64,000 nucleotides of DNA from an uncultured Geobacteraceae bacterium (GCA_903939115.1 CAJAFV010000012.1:1-64000); one strand, 5' to 3'. Shown: positions 11,301 through 21,141, numbered from the stretch's first letter. A program made the numbers and translations. The notes: a model not told the origin generated them from the letters alone.

Positions 11301-12556
11301 GTCACCACATCGTTATGAACCGTAACGGTGAGATATCCGTTGTTGATGAAACAGGTCGCGAGCGTGAAAAATATACCGTCGTATACGGTGCCAAGATCAA
11401 GATTGCACCCGGTGGCGTAGTTAAACAGGGTGCTACTCTTGCAGAATGGGACCCCTACACCATGCCGATCCTTACCGAATTCGGCGGTCGGGTCAAGTTC
11501 GCCGACATCCTTGAAGGTGTAACGATGGAAGAACAGCTTGATGATGTTACCGGTCTTTCCCGTAAGGTTATCATCGAGACAAAAGATACTGACAAACGAC
11601 CACGCATTGCGATCAAAGATGCAACCGGAGAAGGTGGCGGCACTATCGGTAGATACTTCCTGCCGGCCGGAGCTAACATTTCGGTTACCGATGATACTGT
11701 TATCAGCGCAGGCGATATTATTGCCAAAATCCCGCGCGAAACTACAAAAACAAAGGACATCACCGGTGGTTTACCGCGCGTTGCCGAACTTTTTGAGGCA
11801 CGTAAACCGAAAGACTTTGCCGTTATTACCGAAATTGATGGCCGTGTAACATACGGTAAAGATGCCAAAGGTAAACGTAAAGTTATTGTCACACCGGAAC
11901 TGGGCGAGCCAAAAGAGTATTTGATTCCAAAAGGCAAGCATATCAGTGTTCACGAAGGCGACCACGTTCGTGCCGGTGAACCGCTTATGGATGGATCATC
12001 CAATCCTCATGATATTTTACGGGTACTTGGTGTTAAAGAACTTGCAAAATATCTGGTTGATGAAGTTCAGGAAGTTTACCGTCTGCAGGGCGTTAAGATC
12101 AATGACAAGCATATTGAGGTTATTGTTCGTCAGATGCTGCGCCGTGTCCGTATCAAGGATACTGGCGACACCAGTCTTCTGATTGATGATCAGATTGAAC
12201 GGTATGTATTTGAGCAGGAAAACGAAAAAGCTTACCGTGACGGGAAGCGCCCTGCTGTCGCAGAGCCGTTGCTGTTAGGTATCACGAAAGCATCGCTCTC
12301 AACCGAGTCATTCATTTCTGCAGCATCCTTCCAGGAGACGACGAAGGTCTTGACCCAGGCTGCGATTGAAGGAAAGATCGATTATCTGCGTGGACTCAAA
12401 GAGAATGTCATCATGGGACGATTGATCCCTGCTGGAACCGGTATCGCTCACTACCGTAATTTACGTTTGGTGGCAGCATCACTTGTACCGAAAGAAAATG
12501 CTGAAAAAGAAGCAGAAAGTAACGAACCTGCTGAAGCGGATTTAGAAGCGGCATAA
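8360..12556 (+). CDS. rpoC: RNA polymerase beta' subunit
   Basis: A 1398-residue beta' subunit. The start is GTG at 8360 with GGAGGAGAG upstream. The N-terminal zinc site has cysteines at 70, 72, 85 and 88. The catalytic loop NADFDGDQM places the three magnesium-binding aspartates at 461, 463 and 465. The second zinc site ([13 protein letters not shown]) and the trigger-loop region ([16 protein letters not shown]) are intact. With beta it forms the active centre of RNA polymerase. The C-terminal tail is acidic and low-complexity (about 20 residues rich in E and A). A strong terminator follows. Confidence 0.98.
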   Translation: MEDYFSFFDKPKDPLHFSSIRISISSPDKIRERSHGEVKKPETINYRTFKPERDGLFCAKIFGPTKDYECNCGKYKRMKHRGIICEKCGVEVIPSKVRRERLGHIDLATPVAHIWFLKSLPSRIGNLLDITLKDLEKVLYFEGFVISDPKNTPMQFCEVMSEDKYIQKQQEYGTDAFSGGMGAEAIRECLRALKLEDLAVSLRTEMVESTSEAKRKKTAKRLKIVEAFRHSGNKPEWMILECIPVLPPELRPLVPLDGGRFATSDLNDLYRRVINRNNRLKRLCELQAPEVIIRNEKRMLQEAVDALFDNGRRGRAIAGPNKRPLKSLSDMLKGKSGRFRQNLLGKRVDYSGRSVIVVGPELKLHQCGLPKKMALELFKPFIYNKLEERGLVTTIKSAKKMVEKERPEVWDVLEEVIKEHPVMLNRAPTLHRLGIQAFEPVLIEGKAIQLHPLVCTAFNADFDGDQMAVHLPLSIESQVEARVLMMSTNNILSPANGKPIIVPSQDMVLGAYYMTRDRINVKGEYFRPTEEALLSGVNASGCYSSPEEVRIAFDAGEVDMQALIKVRMKNLATDEKAQLIDTTPGRILLRDVLPAAVPFSTINKVMTKKELSSLVDTCYRLSDSKETVLLADRLKEIGFKYANLAGISICLDDMVIPEGKPAIIEKAHEEVTEIQNQYTEGLITDGERYNKVIDIWAKATEEIANEMLDNLSKVVVTARDGSKVETSSFNAIHMMADSGARGSAQQIRQLAGMRGLMAKPSGEIIETPITANFREGLTVLQYFISTHGARKGLADTALKTANSGYLTRRLVDVAQDAIITETDCGTLDGLIVSSLTEGGEIIEPIGDRILGRVALDDIHDPLTDEILIEMNQEIDEYLVKRVEDAGIEKVKIRSVLTCQSKRGICAKCYGRDLARGHSVNMGEAVGVIAAQSIGEPGTQLTMRTFHIGGTASRHAEQTSLEARADGVINYINVNTVINNDGHHIVMNRNGEISVVDETGREREKYTVVYGAKIKIAPGGVVKQGATLAEWDPYTMPILTEFGGRVKFADILEGVTMEEQLDDVTGLSRKVIIETKDTDKRPRIAIKDATGEGGGTIGRYFLPAGANISVTDDTVISAGDIIAKIPRETTKTKDITGGLPRVAELFEARKPKDFAVITEIDGRVTYGKDAKGKRKVIVTPELGEPKEYLIPKGKHISVHEGDHVRAGEPLMDGSSNPHDILRVLGVKELAKYLVDEVQEVYRLQGVKINDKHIEVIVRQMLRRVRIKDTGDTSLLIDDQIERYVFEQENEKAYRDGKRPAVAEPLLLGITKASLSTESFISAASFQETTKVLTQAAIEGKIDYLRGLKENVIMGRLIPAGTGIAHYRNLRLVAASLVPKENAEKEAESNEPAEADLEAA

Positions 12557-12582
12557 CCAGTTACATCTGATGAAGTGCATAG

Positions 12583-12616
12583 AACGGCCGGGGGAATCAA
12601 TCTCCGGCCGTTTTTT
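12583..12616 (+). terminator. Intrinsic terminator of the rpoBC transcript
   Basis: A perfect 9-bp stem, AACGGCCGG (12583-12591) with CCGGCCGTT (12604-12612), followed by a T run. It closes the ribosomal-protein/polymerase block. The convergent gene ends three bases later, so the hairpin also separates the two transcripts. Confidence 0.9.
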
Positions 12617-12618
12617 AT

Positions 12619-14229
12619 TCAGCCAGCGATACGCCCTTTTTCCTTAAGCTTTTTCCAGCTGCTACTGGCCAATTCAACCAGACCGTTTATTGTGCGGGTA
12701 TAAAATCTGGTTACCGGCATACTGTTAACCAGTAAAGATCCGTTTACCGACTCGATAGAAACCGGGTCTCCGGGTACGCATGATGCGATGAGATCGTAAT
12801 ATTCACCGGATATTCCAAACAGGAACTTATAGGTAGAATCTTCAAATCGGCAGGCAACTATGAGTATAACAACCTCCGGCTGGCCGGTTTTATAATGGTA
12901 TCTAACCGTAGCCGAGGCAAACGTTCCGCTTACGGAGCTGCTTGTCGCCAGCAGTGATTCAAGAGTAACTCCCTTTGGTTTCATTTTACCAAGGGTTGGT
13001 AGCCCCCATGGTTTAAACGGGTCGTGTTTCCGCGATTCATAGTGGTCAGATCGCTCAATAAGCGTGACGACATTGTTATTGATCGGTCCGCCAATGGAGT
13101 GCGACAGCCCGGCAGAAAAACCTTTATCGCGTATCAGCTGATGATTTTCAACAATCTGGATCATACCGGTTGCCCCAAGTGGATGACCCCTTCCCTTTAA
13201 CCCCCCGGTAATATTTGTTGGAAAGGCGCCGTTTTCACCGGTAAGCGAGTCATCAAGGAGCGAGTCCATGAGCCGACTTCTGCTGACTATGCCAAGATCC
13301 ACCATGTTTATTGGTCCAAAACCGTTAAATGGATCATGCATATTAATGTGAAGCTTACCGGCAAGAGTTCGGATATCCCTGATACCTGCCATTCCATAGG
13401 CATAGCCTGCAGCTATTACCGTTGCAGGAAATGAATGAAAATAATTCCGATCGGCAATTGTTGGAATGTCGGTCGCGCTACCCACACCGCTCACTCGAAT
13501 ATCCTGCCTGTGCGATGTCAGGACTACTGCTGCCACTCCGTCAGACATGGGGCAAAAGTCGTGGTAGCGGAGCGGGTGCCAATACGGATAGTTTCTTCCG
13601 TCAACTATTTGGGCATAATAGTCTTGTAATTCGATCTGAAAATTCAGATGTGCATAGGGATTCTTGGCAGCAAAGCGTTGACTGCGTTGCGTAAGAAGTG
13701 CCGAATAAGCTGTCCATTCTTCATCAGTAAGCCGAAGACGCTCTTTAAGTGCTCTAGCGACCAGCGCGCCACACGCCGGCATGCTCAGACCGAATTCAGC
13801 TTCGTCTCTATCGATAACGCCGGCAATAATCCGAGTTGACTCCAGTGTCACTGTATCGCTCATTTTCTGCACACCAAGAGCAAGAACGGAATCATATCTC
13901 CCTGATGCTATCTCCAGATACGCACTTTCAAAAGCGGAAGCCCCTGATGAAGAGGCTGTATCAATGAGTACTGAGCGGGCACCGGAAATCCCCAAAATAC
14001 CGGATATTTTAGCAGCAGTGTTATCTACGCCTGAAAACGCCGCAGGATTCTGACTTCCGACTATCACCGCTTCTATATCATGGCGCCGCACTGAACAGCC
14101 GTGAAAAACTTCACCGCTCATTTCAGATAGCTCGAGAAATGAGCGTTTCTCCTTTTCTTTCCCGTTATACCTGCCCACAGGAGCCATCCAGGAAGCGGCA
14201 ATATATACAGGTCGAGGTTTGAATGGCAT
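12619..14229 (-). CDS. Thiolase-family protein with C-terminal extra domain, catalytic Cys replaced
   Basis: A 536-residue protein. Residues about 1-400 have the thiolase fold in the SCP-x/acetyl-CoA acetyltransferase-like branch, ending with the family motif GGLKGRGHPLGATG. The nucleophile loop, normally C-A-S-G, reads S-S-S-G (Ser93-Gly96), so the acyl-accepting cysteine is missing. The last 120 residues form a separate beta-rich domain that I do not recognise with certainty; its position recalls DUF35/OB-fold partners of such thiolases. A cysteine-less thiolase fold suggests an aldolase-like or non-catalytic role, which is inference. The start ATG follows GAAAGGGGA. It is divergent in function from its neighbours msrA and yebC but lies on the same strand. 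Confidence 0.8.
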   Translation of the reverse strand: MPFKPRPVYIAASWMAPVGRYNGKEKEKRSFLELSEMSGEVFHGCSVRRHDIEAVIVGSQNPAAFSGVDNTAAKISGILGISGARSVLIDTASSSGASAFESAYLEIASGRYDSVLALGVQKMSDTVTLESTRIIAGVIDRDEAEFGLSMPACGALVARALKERLRLTDEEWTAYSALLTQRSQRFAAKNPYAHLNFQIELQDYYAQIVDGRNYPYWHPLRYHDFCPMSDGVAAVVLTSHRQDIRVSGVGSATDIPTIADRNYFHSFPATVIAAGYAYGMAGIRDIRTLAGKLHINMHDPFNGFGPINMVDLGIVSRSRLMDSLLDDSLTGENGAFPTNITGGLKGRGHPLGATGMIQIVENHQLIRDKGFSAGLSHSIGGPINNNVVTLIERSDHYESRKHDPFKPWGLPTLGKMKPKGVTLESLLATSSSVSGTFASATVRYHYKTGQPEVVILIVACRFEDSTYKFLFGISGEYYDLIASCVPGDPVSIESVNGSLLVNSMPVTRFYTRTINGLVELASSSWKKLKEKGRIAG

Positions 14230-14298
14230 CTTGAAGTATCCCCTTTCAGTATTACTACGATAATGTGAGCACTATTCGTAAAGCATACCACATGGATT

Positions 14299-14769
14299 TC
14301 AAAAGCCGCATCCCCCGCTGTTTTTTTGATGGTATTTCTGGTGGTACGCTTCAGCTTCCCAGAAAAAAGTGGCGGGAACAATTTGAGTCGCTATTGATCT
14401 GCGCAATCTGCTGCTGAGCTCCAACTCGTCCCGCGACGTACAAGCGGCGAGATATTGATCGTCACTGTGGGTAAATATCGCCGAACGGTATTGTTCACCA
14501 AAATCGGGCCCCTGCCTGTTGACCTGGGTCGGGTCATGGCACTCCCAGAAAACTTTCAGCAGGTCATCATAAGAGATCAGAAGCGGATCAAAGGTAACCT
14601 CCACGGCTTCTGCATGGCCGGTGACGTGACGACAGACATCCTGGTACGTCGGATTATCTGTATGCCCTCCGCAGTACCCGACCCGGGTAGCAACAACTCC
14701 GGGCAGCGACAGAAAGGAATCTTCTACACCCCAGAAACAGCCGGCAGCAAAGGTTGCTATTTCATTCAT
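14299..14769 (-). CDS. msrA: Peptide methionine sulfoxide reductase MsrA
   Basis: A 156-residue protein with the MsrA active-site motif GCFWG near residues 10-14, the conserved RVGYCGGHTDNPTY, and a GxxxxEV-type segment (GHAEAVEV). It reduces methionine-S-sulfoxide in proteins using thioredoxin. A C-terminal cysteine (GGCGF) can serve as the resolving cysteine. The ATG has AAGGGGGG upstream. The length is short, but MsrA proteins of this size are common. Confidence 0.95.
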   Translation of the reverse strand: MNEIATFAAGCFWGVEDSFLSLPGVVATRVGYCGGHTDNPTYQDVCRHVTGHAEAVEVTFDPLLISYDDLLKVFWECHDPTQVNRQGPDFGEQYRSAIFTHSDDQYLAACTSRDELELSSRLRRSIATQIVPATFFWEAEAYHQKYHQKNSGGCGF

Positions 14770-14788
14770 ACACGCCCCCCCTTTTTAT

Positions 14789-14812
14789 AAAAAAAGGGCC
14801 CCGAAGGGCCCC
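14789..14812 (-). terminator. Intrinsic terminator of yebC
   Basis: On the - strand, GGGCCC-TTCG-GGGCCC is followed by a seven-T run (14811 down to 14789). A UUCG tetraloop closed by C-G is exceptionally stable. It lies just after the yebC stop codon and before msrA, so the two genes are probably transcribed separately. Confidence 0.9.
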
Positions 14813-14819
14813 GTTGAAA

Positions 14820-15563
14820 CTACATCAGCTTTTCCATCTCCTCTTCAGAGATATCGAAGTTTGCATATACGTTTTGGACATCATCATTGTCTTCCAACTT
14901 ATCCATTAATTTAAGCATACTTTCAGCCTGTTTCCCTTCGAGCTTGACCTGTGTCTGGGGAATCATGGTGACTTCAGCATTTGAATGCTTGAATCCTTTA
15001 GCGGCCAGCGCCTCGCGCACCTCAATAAAAGAGGAAGGTTCCGTTGTAACTTCAAAGCAATCATCCTGCTCGGAAACATCCTCCGCACCAGCTTCCAAAG
15101 CTGCTTCAAAAAGCTGATCGAAGTCAACACTCTTATCATAGCCGATCAACCCTTTTTTACTGAATATCCAGGCGACGCACCCGGCCTCTCCCATATTCCC
15201 GTTACTCTTGGAAAAAATACTGCGAATATCTGAAACTGATCGATTACGGTTATCGGTCAATACTTCGACCAGAACCGCAGAACCGCCAGGACCATAACCT
15301 TCATAAATGATTTCTTCGTACGTTACACCTTCCATCCCGCCGGCACCTTTTTTAATAGCCCGTTCGATGTTATCTTTGGGCATATTTTCAGCTTTGGCCT
15401 TATCAACGGCAGTACGCAAGCGAGGATTGGCGGCAGGATCGCCTCCTCCCAGTTTTGCAGCAACTGATATTTCTTTTATAAACTTAGTAAAAAGCTTACC
15501 TCGTTTGGCATCGGCAGCACCTTTTTTGTGCTTGATAGTACTCCACTTATTATGACCAGACAT
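14820..15563 (-). CDS. yebC: YebC/PmpR family regulatory protein
   Basis: A 247-residue member of the YebC/TACO1 family, recognised by the N-terminal [23 protein letters not shown] and the following KFIKEI. Members act as DNA-binding transcriptional regulators or as factors that relieve ribosome stalling at proline-rich motifs; the sequence alone does not separate these roles. AAAGGAG precedes the ATG. In relatives this gene often stands next to ruvC; here ruvCA is about 18 kb away. Confidence 0.95.
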   Translation of the reverse strand: MSGHNKWSTIKHKKGAADAKRGKLFTKFIKEISVAAKLGGGDPAANPRLRTAVDKAKAENMPKDNIERAIKKGAGGMEGVTYEEIIYEGYGPGGSAVLVEVLTDNRNRSVSDIRSIFSKSNGNMGEAGCVAWIFSKKGLIGYDKSVDFDQLFEAALEAGAEDVSEQDDCFEVTTEPSSFIEVREALAAKGFKHSNAEVTMIPQTQVKLEGKQAESMLKLMDKLEDNDDVQNVYANFDISEEEMEKLM

Positions 15564-15686
15564 CGCCCCTGCTCCTTTTAATAGTATTCTTACCGAGTTT
15601 TTTATTGCCTAAAAAAGTGTGAGACTTTATCATGCATAGCGCAACCTGTCCAGAGAGAATTTTTCAGAAAAAAGGATCTTCACAAC

Positions 15687-16052
15687 ATGACAAGACCTGT
15701 TAAACGCTCAATATTGCTGACAGTTTTGCTACTGATCATTACCATATCAACCGGTTGCAGCACAACCCGCTCTAACTCGCGGGCTGACGAGCTTCCCATC
15801 CTTTCACAAGATGAGCTGATTCGGCCGTATATAAAACTCGGAAGAATTCAGGTGACGCGTGAGGTCTACGGAGCGGACTATGCGGTCTCTCCTGACATTA
15901 CGGCATGGGGACTGTCCGCTGTGCGTCAGGAGGCTGCTAAATTAGGCGCTGATGCCGTCATGCTGCCGGAGGTAACAGGTCGTACAACAACAAGCGGAAT
16001 TTTCCCTTTAACTGAATATCGTGCAACCGGCTTTGCAATAAAATTCAAATAG
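15687..16052 (+). CDS. Small lipoprotein of unknown function
   Basis: A 121-residue protein with a lipoprotein signal: basic N-terminus, hydrophobic core of about 14 residues, and a lipobox ending ISTGC (Cys at about residue 24). The mature part ends in a compact alpha/beta segment (VRQEAAKLGADAVMLPEVTG, then YRATGFAIKFK) that resembles the YbjQ-like 'GADAV' fold of small heavy-metal-binding-like proteins. That resemblance is weak. It stands alone, upstream of tRNA-Cys. Confidence 0.75.
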   Translation: MTRPVKRSILLTVLLLIITISTGCSTTRSNSRADELPILSQDELIRPYIKLGRIQVTREVYGADYAVSPDITAWGLSAVRQEAAKLGADAVMLPEVTGRTTTSGIFPLTEYRATGFAIKFK

Positions 16053-16113
16053 AAAAATTAGAGGTTGACAGCGAATAACGATATTCGTTATAAAGGCTAC
16101 TTGATTGACCAAT

Positions 16114-16187
16114 GGCGCGTTATCCAAGAGGCTAGGAGCCGGTCTGCAAAACCGTTAACGTCGGTTCGAATCCGACACGCGCCTCCA
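16114..16187 (+). tRNA. tRNA-Cys (anticodon GCA)
   Basis: The acceptor stem GGCGCGT pairs with ACGCGCC, followed by discriminator T and an encoded CCA at 16185-16187. The anticodon loop CTGCAAA gives anticodon GCA. The T arm GTCGGTTCGAATCCGAC is perfect. The outermost anticodon-stem pair is a mismatch, a minor oddity. Confidence 0.96.
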
Positions 16188-16206
16188 TTTAAAATCAGCA
16201 TGTTAC

Positions 16207-16244
16207 AAGAAAGGCCATGCTTTAGAGCATGGCCTTTCTTTTTG
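16207..16244 (+). terminator. Intrinsic terminator after tRNA-Cys
   Basis: A perfect 15-bp inverted repeat, AAGAAAGGCCATGCT (16207-16221) with its complement at 16226-16240, has a 4-base loop and is followed by TTTG. It serves tRNA-Cys and may also stop the convergent cytochrome gene that ends at 16285. Confidence 0.9.
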
Positions 16245-16284
16245 TTTCGGGTGTCTGCGTACGACGGAAAGTAATTGCTCAAAA

Positions 16285-16647
16285 CTATTTGGCGTTTTCA
16301 TCCAGCAGATAATTAAGAAGCACAACAACGTCCCGTATTTCCTTCTTATTCATGTCAGAATTCGGCTTACGAAGCATTTTTATTCCATATGCTTTAACCG
16401 CCTGCTTATTAAACGGCTGACCTGTTATAGGCGCCACACCTGTTTGCACAGAGATAACGGTACGTTCCATAGTGTGACACTTGATGCATTTTATCTGCAT
16501 GAGCTCAAAGGCAGGTTTATGTATTTCTGGAATATCGTCGGCATTAAAGTTCATTTTAGCGCCACGTCCGATGACTTTGATTCGCGCTTCTGCGACCGAA
16601 TAGACGGATAATCCTATAAGCACAACCAGCAGTACGTACTTTTTCAT
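16285..16647 (-). CDS. Exported monoheme c-type cytochrome-like protein
   Basis: A 120-residue protein with an N-terminal signal peptide (about residues 1-21) and one heme-binding CIKCH (residues 54-58). Downstream methionines (near 92 and 100) could provide the axial ligand. It is periplasmic by inference. It is the last gene of a - strand cluster with a heme-tagged outer-membrane barrel, a 10-heme lipoprotein and a polytopic membrane protein, so a role as a soluble electron shuttle to that system is plausible. It is not assigned to a named family. Confidence 0.85.
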   Translation of the reverse strand: MKKYVLLVVLIGLSVYSVAEARIKVIGRGAKMNFNADDIPEIHKPAFELMQIKCIKCHTMERTVISVQTGVAPITGQPFNKQAVKAYGIKMLRKPNSDMNKKEIRDVVVLLNYLLDENAK

Positions 16648-16723
16648 AAATACTCCTAAACGGTTTCAATAACTTTTAGAGTATAGCAGAGTAGCTTAAT
16701 TAATCCAGTAAACATTGGAAAAA

Positions 16724-18220
16724 CTAAAAACTAAACGTTGCTCCTACAGTCCCGATCCTGTTTATGACATCCTGTGTAATTTCATATTTGAACTCGGAAG
16801 ACAGCTTAACGTTTTCAAGCGGCGCATATGCGACAGTTCCGACATAACGACGCACATACTTATTTGTAAACAAAGCGGGCAAGTCACCTAATTCCTGCAG
16901 ATAGTCAAAGCGAACGGCAGCGATCAGGTTTGTCCGTAACGTAAACTCACCATCAATGGTGCCCGTTTTAGAAATAACTTTCGGTGTGTAGGAAGATTGT
17001 GTCGGGTCTACATTGCTGTCGCTCCCCCACCCACCAAGCAGACGCAACCTGAATATCTTGTATTGCAGTTCAGTATCAACCCCTACCCTTTCATAGCTGT
17101 TGCGAGGTGTGCCGCTCACACTGGAACCATTTTCACCGTAATATGCATAACTGCCGACTGTGACGGTCAGGAAGTCGAGAATACTCTCTTCTTTGGACAG
17201 ATCAATATCAGTCTCGTTCCCAAGATAATCTACTCCACCAATCTTGTAGGAGATGTGGCCATAGCCTTCCTTGGTGTTCTGCCCCTTGCGGTTAACGATC
17301 CCCCCCGCAACAAACAACCGTCTGGCAAATATGGTATTCAGCTCGATAACATCCTGTGGCTGTTCAATTTTGAAAACAGATTCCTGTCCAACGGTATAGG
17401 AGTACGGCAGATAATTGTTTGTGACTGACAGCTTGTTGTTGGTCTTCCAAAGGCCAAGCTTTGGCTGCATACGCCCGATCTTGAGATTTAGCGGAGTATC
17501 GAGGATGTTACGCATCTGTAAAAACAGCTCGTTGATATCAGTTTTGTTATTTGACGGCATTTCACTCGTATTATAGGTACCGCTTTGTGGCTGCTCGCTA
17601 TAGGCAACATACGTGGCAAAAAAGCCTACTTTCTCGCGAAAGTTTCCGGCTGCGTGCAGCTTGAATGAGCGGGCAGAATAATCAAATTCATTTCCATTAT
17701 TAATATTTCGCTGATCTCCAAAGGCATAGTTAACTGTGCCGGTAAAAGAAATCGGCAAAAGTTCCGGAATGCCTGCCAGCACAAGCCCTTCGGGTTTTAA
17801 ATCGCCCGGACTGTCAATCACAGCTGCAGTATCTGGAGATGTAACGACTGCGACCTGCCCGGCACCGCCGGCAACCATGGCACCGGCTTTAAGCTTATTT
17901 AGTTGATCGGCATCGCCTTCACCCCTTATCTTTACGGCGACCCCGTTAGAGGAACCTGCTGCCGGTTTCTTTGCAGCAGCCGATACAGCAACAACAGGTT
18001 CCTTCTTTTCAGAACTCTTTGCCTTTCCGACATACACGTAGGAATTCTTAAGGAAAACCTCTCCATACTCGTTCAGCTCAGGAGCAATCGTGTGGCAGGT
18101 GGTACACTCAACCTTGTAAGTACGGCTGAAGGCAGGGATAGCGTGGGCAGTGCCAACGGCAACCAATTGTAACGCGCTTAATGTGATGATGCCTGAGAAC
18201 AACCTACGTGTATTACTCAT
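16724..18220 (-). CDS. Outer-membrane beta-barrel protein with N-terminal c-type heme site
   Basis: The start chosen is the ATG at 18220, eight bases after GGGAGGA; a longer frame adds 19 residues before the signal peptide. The 498-residue product has a signal peptide (ending TAHA), then AIPAFSRTYKVECTTCH with one CxxCH, an alanine-rich linker, and a long region of alternating short beta strands ending in aromatic phenylalanine (TFSF), typical of a porin. Porins next to multiheme cytochromes form conduits that carry electrons across the outer membrane in Geobacter. A heme motif on the barrel protein itself is notable. It lies between the 10-heme lipoprotein and the monoheme gene. Confidence 0.82.
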   Translation of the reverse strand: MSNTRRLFSGIITLSALQLVAVGTAHAIPAFSRTYKVECTTCHTIAPELNEYGEVFLKNSYVYVGKAKSSEKKEPVVAVSAAAKKPAAGSSNGVAVKIRGEGDADQLNKLKAGAMVAGGAGQVAVVTSPDTAAVIDSPGDLKPEGLVLAGIPELLPISFTGTVNYAFGDQRNINNGNEFDYSARSFKLHAAGNFREKVGFFATYVAYSEQPQSGTYNTSEMPSNNKTDINELFLQMRNILDTPLNLKIGRMQPKLGLWKTNNKLSVTNNYLPYSYTVGQESVFKIEQPQDVIELNTIFARRLFVAGGIVNRKGQNTKEGYGHISYKIGGVDYLGNETDIDLSKEESILDFLTVTVGSYAYYGENGSSVSGTPRNSYERVGVDTELQYKIFRLRLLGGWGSDSNVDPTQSSYTPKVISKTGTIDGEFTLRTNLIAAVRFDYLQELGDLPALFTNKYVRRYVGTVAYAPLENVKLSSEFKYEITQDVINRIGTVGATFSF

Positions 18221-18261
18221 GAACGAAATCCTCCCTGCATAGCGTAACGATCTATTATTGT

Positions 18262-20295
18262 CTACCATCTGTTGCATACGTTGGAACCGTCGACATAGCC
18301 CTTGCAGAGCCAGTAAAATGCTGCATCTCTGTCAGCCTCGGTGCTGTAGATGGCGTAGTTTTTGTTGACGCTGACACCGTTGATCTCCCCGGACACGACA
18401 TCCACCTTTGTCCAAAGAAAGCCGGGAGGTACCGGCGGATTCGCTGCCGCATTGCCTGTCGGGATCGGTACATTCTTGATGGCCTCGAATACGCTGGCCG
18501 GTCTTGTACCAAATCCCTCCGGGCCATTCTTCAGCCAGTCGATTGAGTCATAGATCAACTGCCGGGCCAGGATCGGGCTGTGGTTGTAGGAGCTCGGTTC
18601 GTTAAAAAGAAATCCATAGTTGTAGCTGGCTCCCATGGTGTAGACGGCCGCCGGCATATTCCCCAGTCCTGGGACCACAGCAGTGCCATAGGTGATATTG
18701 GGAGTAATGTTCGTGTTTGGACCGATCCAGTTGCTGGAGGCCGGCAGTAACTTGGCCAGAATCAGCAGGGATACGCGGATACCCTTGCGCAGCTGCAGGT
18801 TCATCAGATCCGGGGTAAGCGCCGGCTGAAGGGAACCATTGTGGCAATCAGAGCAGACTGCCTGGTTGCTGATGATCTCGGTAATGTCCTGGTTGAGATC
18901 GTCCTGGGTCCAGTTCACCGGCCTGAAGAGGTGTGAATGGATCACGCCGCCAACTGTCTGGGTGGACGGAATCCTTGGCATGTGGCAGGTGATGCAGGGA
19001 CCGTTTCCGTCGGCATTGAGTGCCCTATGAGCAGGGAAGGTCTTGTATCTGGCCTGACTGGTGTAAAAAAGAAAGGCGCTCTTTTCAGCCTCAAGGACGG
19101 CACCGCCGGCAAAATCGTGAATGCTTGGCGCCGAAGGTTTCTTATTAGCGACGATACTCGAGATCAAACCGGGCTCGCTGATCGTCTTACCGGTAGCCCG
19201 ACCGGAGTGGCAGGTCAGACAAAGGTTCGATTTCCCGAGTGTGTCGAAGAGTACCGGGGTCACGGTCTTGAAACCTGGTGATGAGTAGGGGTAATAAATC
19301 TTCACGCCGGTTGTTAGTGCAACCGGTCGCAGCGTGCCACTGTACGAACTGGCATCGGATGAGCGGACATCAAGATGACAGACAGTGCAGTTGGTGGCTT
19401 CGCGGGATGTGTCCTTGTAGGAAAATACCTGGCCGGCAGCATTTACAATCTTACCTGCATTGGGACTGTTTCTGCCGGCAGTGGTATATTCAGGGGCGTT
19501 GCTCCTGAAGCCATTTGGGTCAGGAAGACCGTCGGCACCGACATCAGGAAGAGCATTGACATTCGTAAAGGCGCCTCCGGCAACAAAATTGATGAAGCCG
19601 GTACTCGTGTGGCACCGTACGCAGTAGTTATTGTTACCGAAATTCTGATCCAGCGGGACATTTGTGCCACGACTCTTGCCATCAAGCACTGTTCGCGCCA
19701 ATCCGCGCGTATTGCCATGCCCAGAACCGCTCCATGCTATAAGGTGCTCCCGTCCGAATGAGGTGTCATGGGGATTGTGGCAATTACGGCAGTGTCGTCT
19801 GTTGTTGCTGGAAACATAGTTAGCGCGCAGACCGGTGCTAAAGTGGGTAAAACGAGTTGAGCTGCCGGCTGGAACGCCGTTAGCGGTAACAATCGTTTTA
19901 AAACCATCAGATATTCCGGCTCGCGGATTTGCTTTGTCATGACAAGTGGCGCAGCTGTCACTGGCGTCGGGATTTGTTAGCGGACTGACCGCCGCCAACC
20001 CTACTGAGTGGCATTTGCTGCAAGAGGCGGGGTGCATATAGCCACTGCCGTGGCAATCCTTACAACTGGCACCGTTGGTGGCACTGTTATGTGTCGAGGC
20101 ACTCCATTCGGCCACAACAGAATGCCCACTGCCGGGCGTTTTCCAGTTAGTGCCTTCATGACAACCGATACACGTCTGAGATTCATGCAGGGCGTTGTTT
20201 GCGGCGCCGGGAGCGGAGCCGCCTCCACTGCCACAACCGGAAAGCAAAGCCAGTCCGACTGACAGCATAAAATAAATAATCGGCTTTTGATTCAT
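18262..20295 (-). CDS. Deca-heme c-type cytochrome lipoprotein
   Basis: The start chosen is the ATG at 20295 (CAGGAG upstream), which gives a clean lipoprotein signal with lipobox LLSGC. The 677-residue product contains ten CxxCH heme sites, in order CIGCH, CKDCH, CSKCH, CATCH, CRNCH, CVRCH, CTVCH, CLTCH, CITCH and CSDCH. They lie in the first 480 residues; the last 180 residues lack heme motifs but hold two further cysteines. A lipid-anchored multiheme cytochrome fits a periplasmic or surface face of the outer membrane. It is followed by the heme-tagged barrel, and together they form a candidate electron conduit. Confidence 0.9.
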   Translation of the reverse strand: MNQKPIIYFMLSVGLALLSGCGSGGGSAPGAANNALHESQTCIGCHEGTNWKTPGSGHSVVAEWSASTHNSATNGASCKDCHGSGYMHPASCSKCHSVGLAAVSPLTNPDASDSCATCHDKANPRAGISDGFKTIVTANGVPAGSSTRFTHFSTGLRANYVSSNNRRHCRNCHNPHDTSFGREHLIAWSGSGHGNTRGLARTVLDGKSRGTNVPLDQNFGNNNYCVRCHTSTGFINFVAGGAFTNVNALPDVGADGLPDPNGFRSNAPEYTTAGRNSPNAGKIVNAAGQVFSYKDTSREATNCTVCHLDVRSSDASSYSGTLRPVALTTGVKIYYPYSSPGFKTVTPVLFDTLGKSNLCLTCHSGRATGKTISEPGLISSIVANKKPSAPSIHDFAGGAVLEAEKSAFLFYTSQARYKTFPAHRALNADGNGPCITCHMPRIPSTQTVGGVIHSHLFRPVNWTQDDLNQDITEIISNQAVCSDCHNGSLQPALTPDLMNLQLRKGIRVSLLILAKLLPASSNWIGPNTNITPNITYGTAVVPGLGNMPAAVYTMGASYNYGFLFNEPSSYNHSPILARQLIYDSIDWLKNGPEGFGTRPASVFEAIKNVPIPTGNAAANPPVPPGFLWTKVDVVSGEINGVSVNKNYAIYSTEADRDAAFYWLCKGYVDGSNVCNRW

Positions 20296-20364
20296 GCGAC
20301 AGAACTCCTGAATCCGAAGAAGATTACATCGGACTGCAAAAAGGTGCAAAACACTCGTGTTAAA

Positions 20365-21117
20365 CTATTTCAACAACTTATACATGTAGGTAAATGCGCC
20401 GCCAACCGAAACGCCTGACAAAACACCGGCATAGCGAATTACCTCTCGTGAAAATTCAACTCGTCCCATGTATTCTTCAATATCGGAACTTTCTTCCGTC
20501 ATAAGAGTGATGATATCCTGCCAGTCTTGATCCCACTGATATATCTGCAGATACAAGTCGGCTCCCCGCCACAGGAAAATACAAACAAAAACAATTCCAA
20601 ACGCTATAAAGCCCTTCGAAATATCCGAGTCGCGGATAGTACTGTAGATTTTTCTGATGAGTTCAATATTCACAATACAGAGGAATACCCAAATGGCATT
20701 TTCAACCATTTTAATATTTCTGATTGTATTGGGACTTGGCGTCGGATTGACGATCAGCAAGGCTCCTGATGCTGCAAGAATGCCTAATGCAGTCAAGTAC
20801 ACAATGAGTTTATTTCCCGGCATTTCAAAGGTGCGGCAGAAAACATAATATTCGAGGAACCCGTGGGTTATGGTCATAATCGCCGCTGCGCCGACAATAT
20901 AGTGATATGCGGTAAGTTTTTGGTAATGTGTCCATGGGTTAATACCATACGCCTGACTGAGAAAGATCAAAAAAAAGCCAATCGATATACTTGTCCAGAC
21001 GCGGGCATTACCGACACTGAAGTAAAAGCTGATAGCTCCCGCCACCCCCCAGGAAATCACCTTAACTAGCTCAAACGGATTCATTTGGGACAACAACTCT
21101 AAAAATTTATCCATCAT
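20365..21117 (-). CDS. Polytopic inner-membrane protein, unknown function
   Basis: A 250-residue protein with about six hydrophobic segments (roughly residues 17-35, 42-58, 70-90, 103-122, 138-155 and 170-188) and a final one near 230. Several histidines lie in or near the helices (HYQ, HYIVG, THGF), but I see no certified heme-b or quinone motif. It is 24 bp after the preceding regulator-like gene and about 70 bp before the deca-heme lipoprotein. An inner-membrane electron-entry or signalling role is possible. I do not recognise the family. Confidence 0.7.
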   Translation of the reverse strand: MMDKFLELLSQMNPFELVKVISWGVAGAISFYFSVGNARVWTSISIGFFLIFLSQAYGINPWTHYQKLTAYHYIVGAAAIMTITHGFLEYYVFCRTFEMPGNKLIVYLTALGILAASGALLIVNPTPSPNTIRNIKMVENAIWVFLCIVNIELIRKIYSTIRDSDISKGFIAFGIVFVCIFLWRGADLYLQIYQWDQDWQDIITLMTEESSDIEEYMGRVEFSREVIRYAGVLSGVSVGGAFTYMYKLLK

Positions 21118-21141
21118 ATACTCCAGCTCGCAGCAATATAA

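Noticed and set aside
18362-19761. Frames antisense to the deca-heme cytochrome
   Set aside because: Shadows of the heme protein on the opposite strand; no family motifs or ribosome-binding sites.
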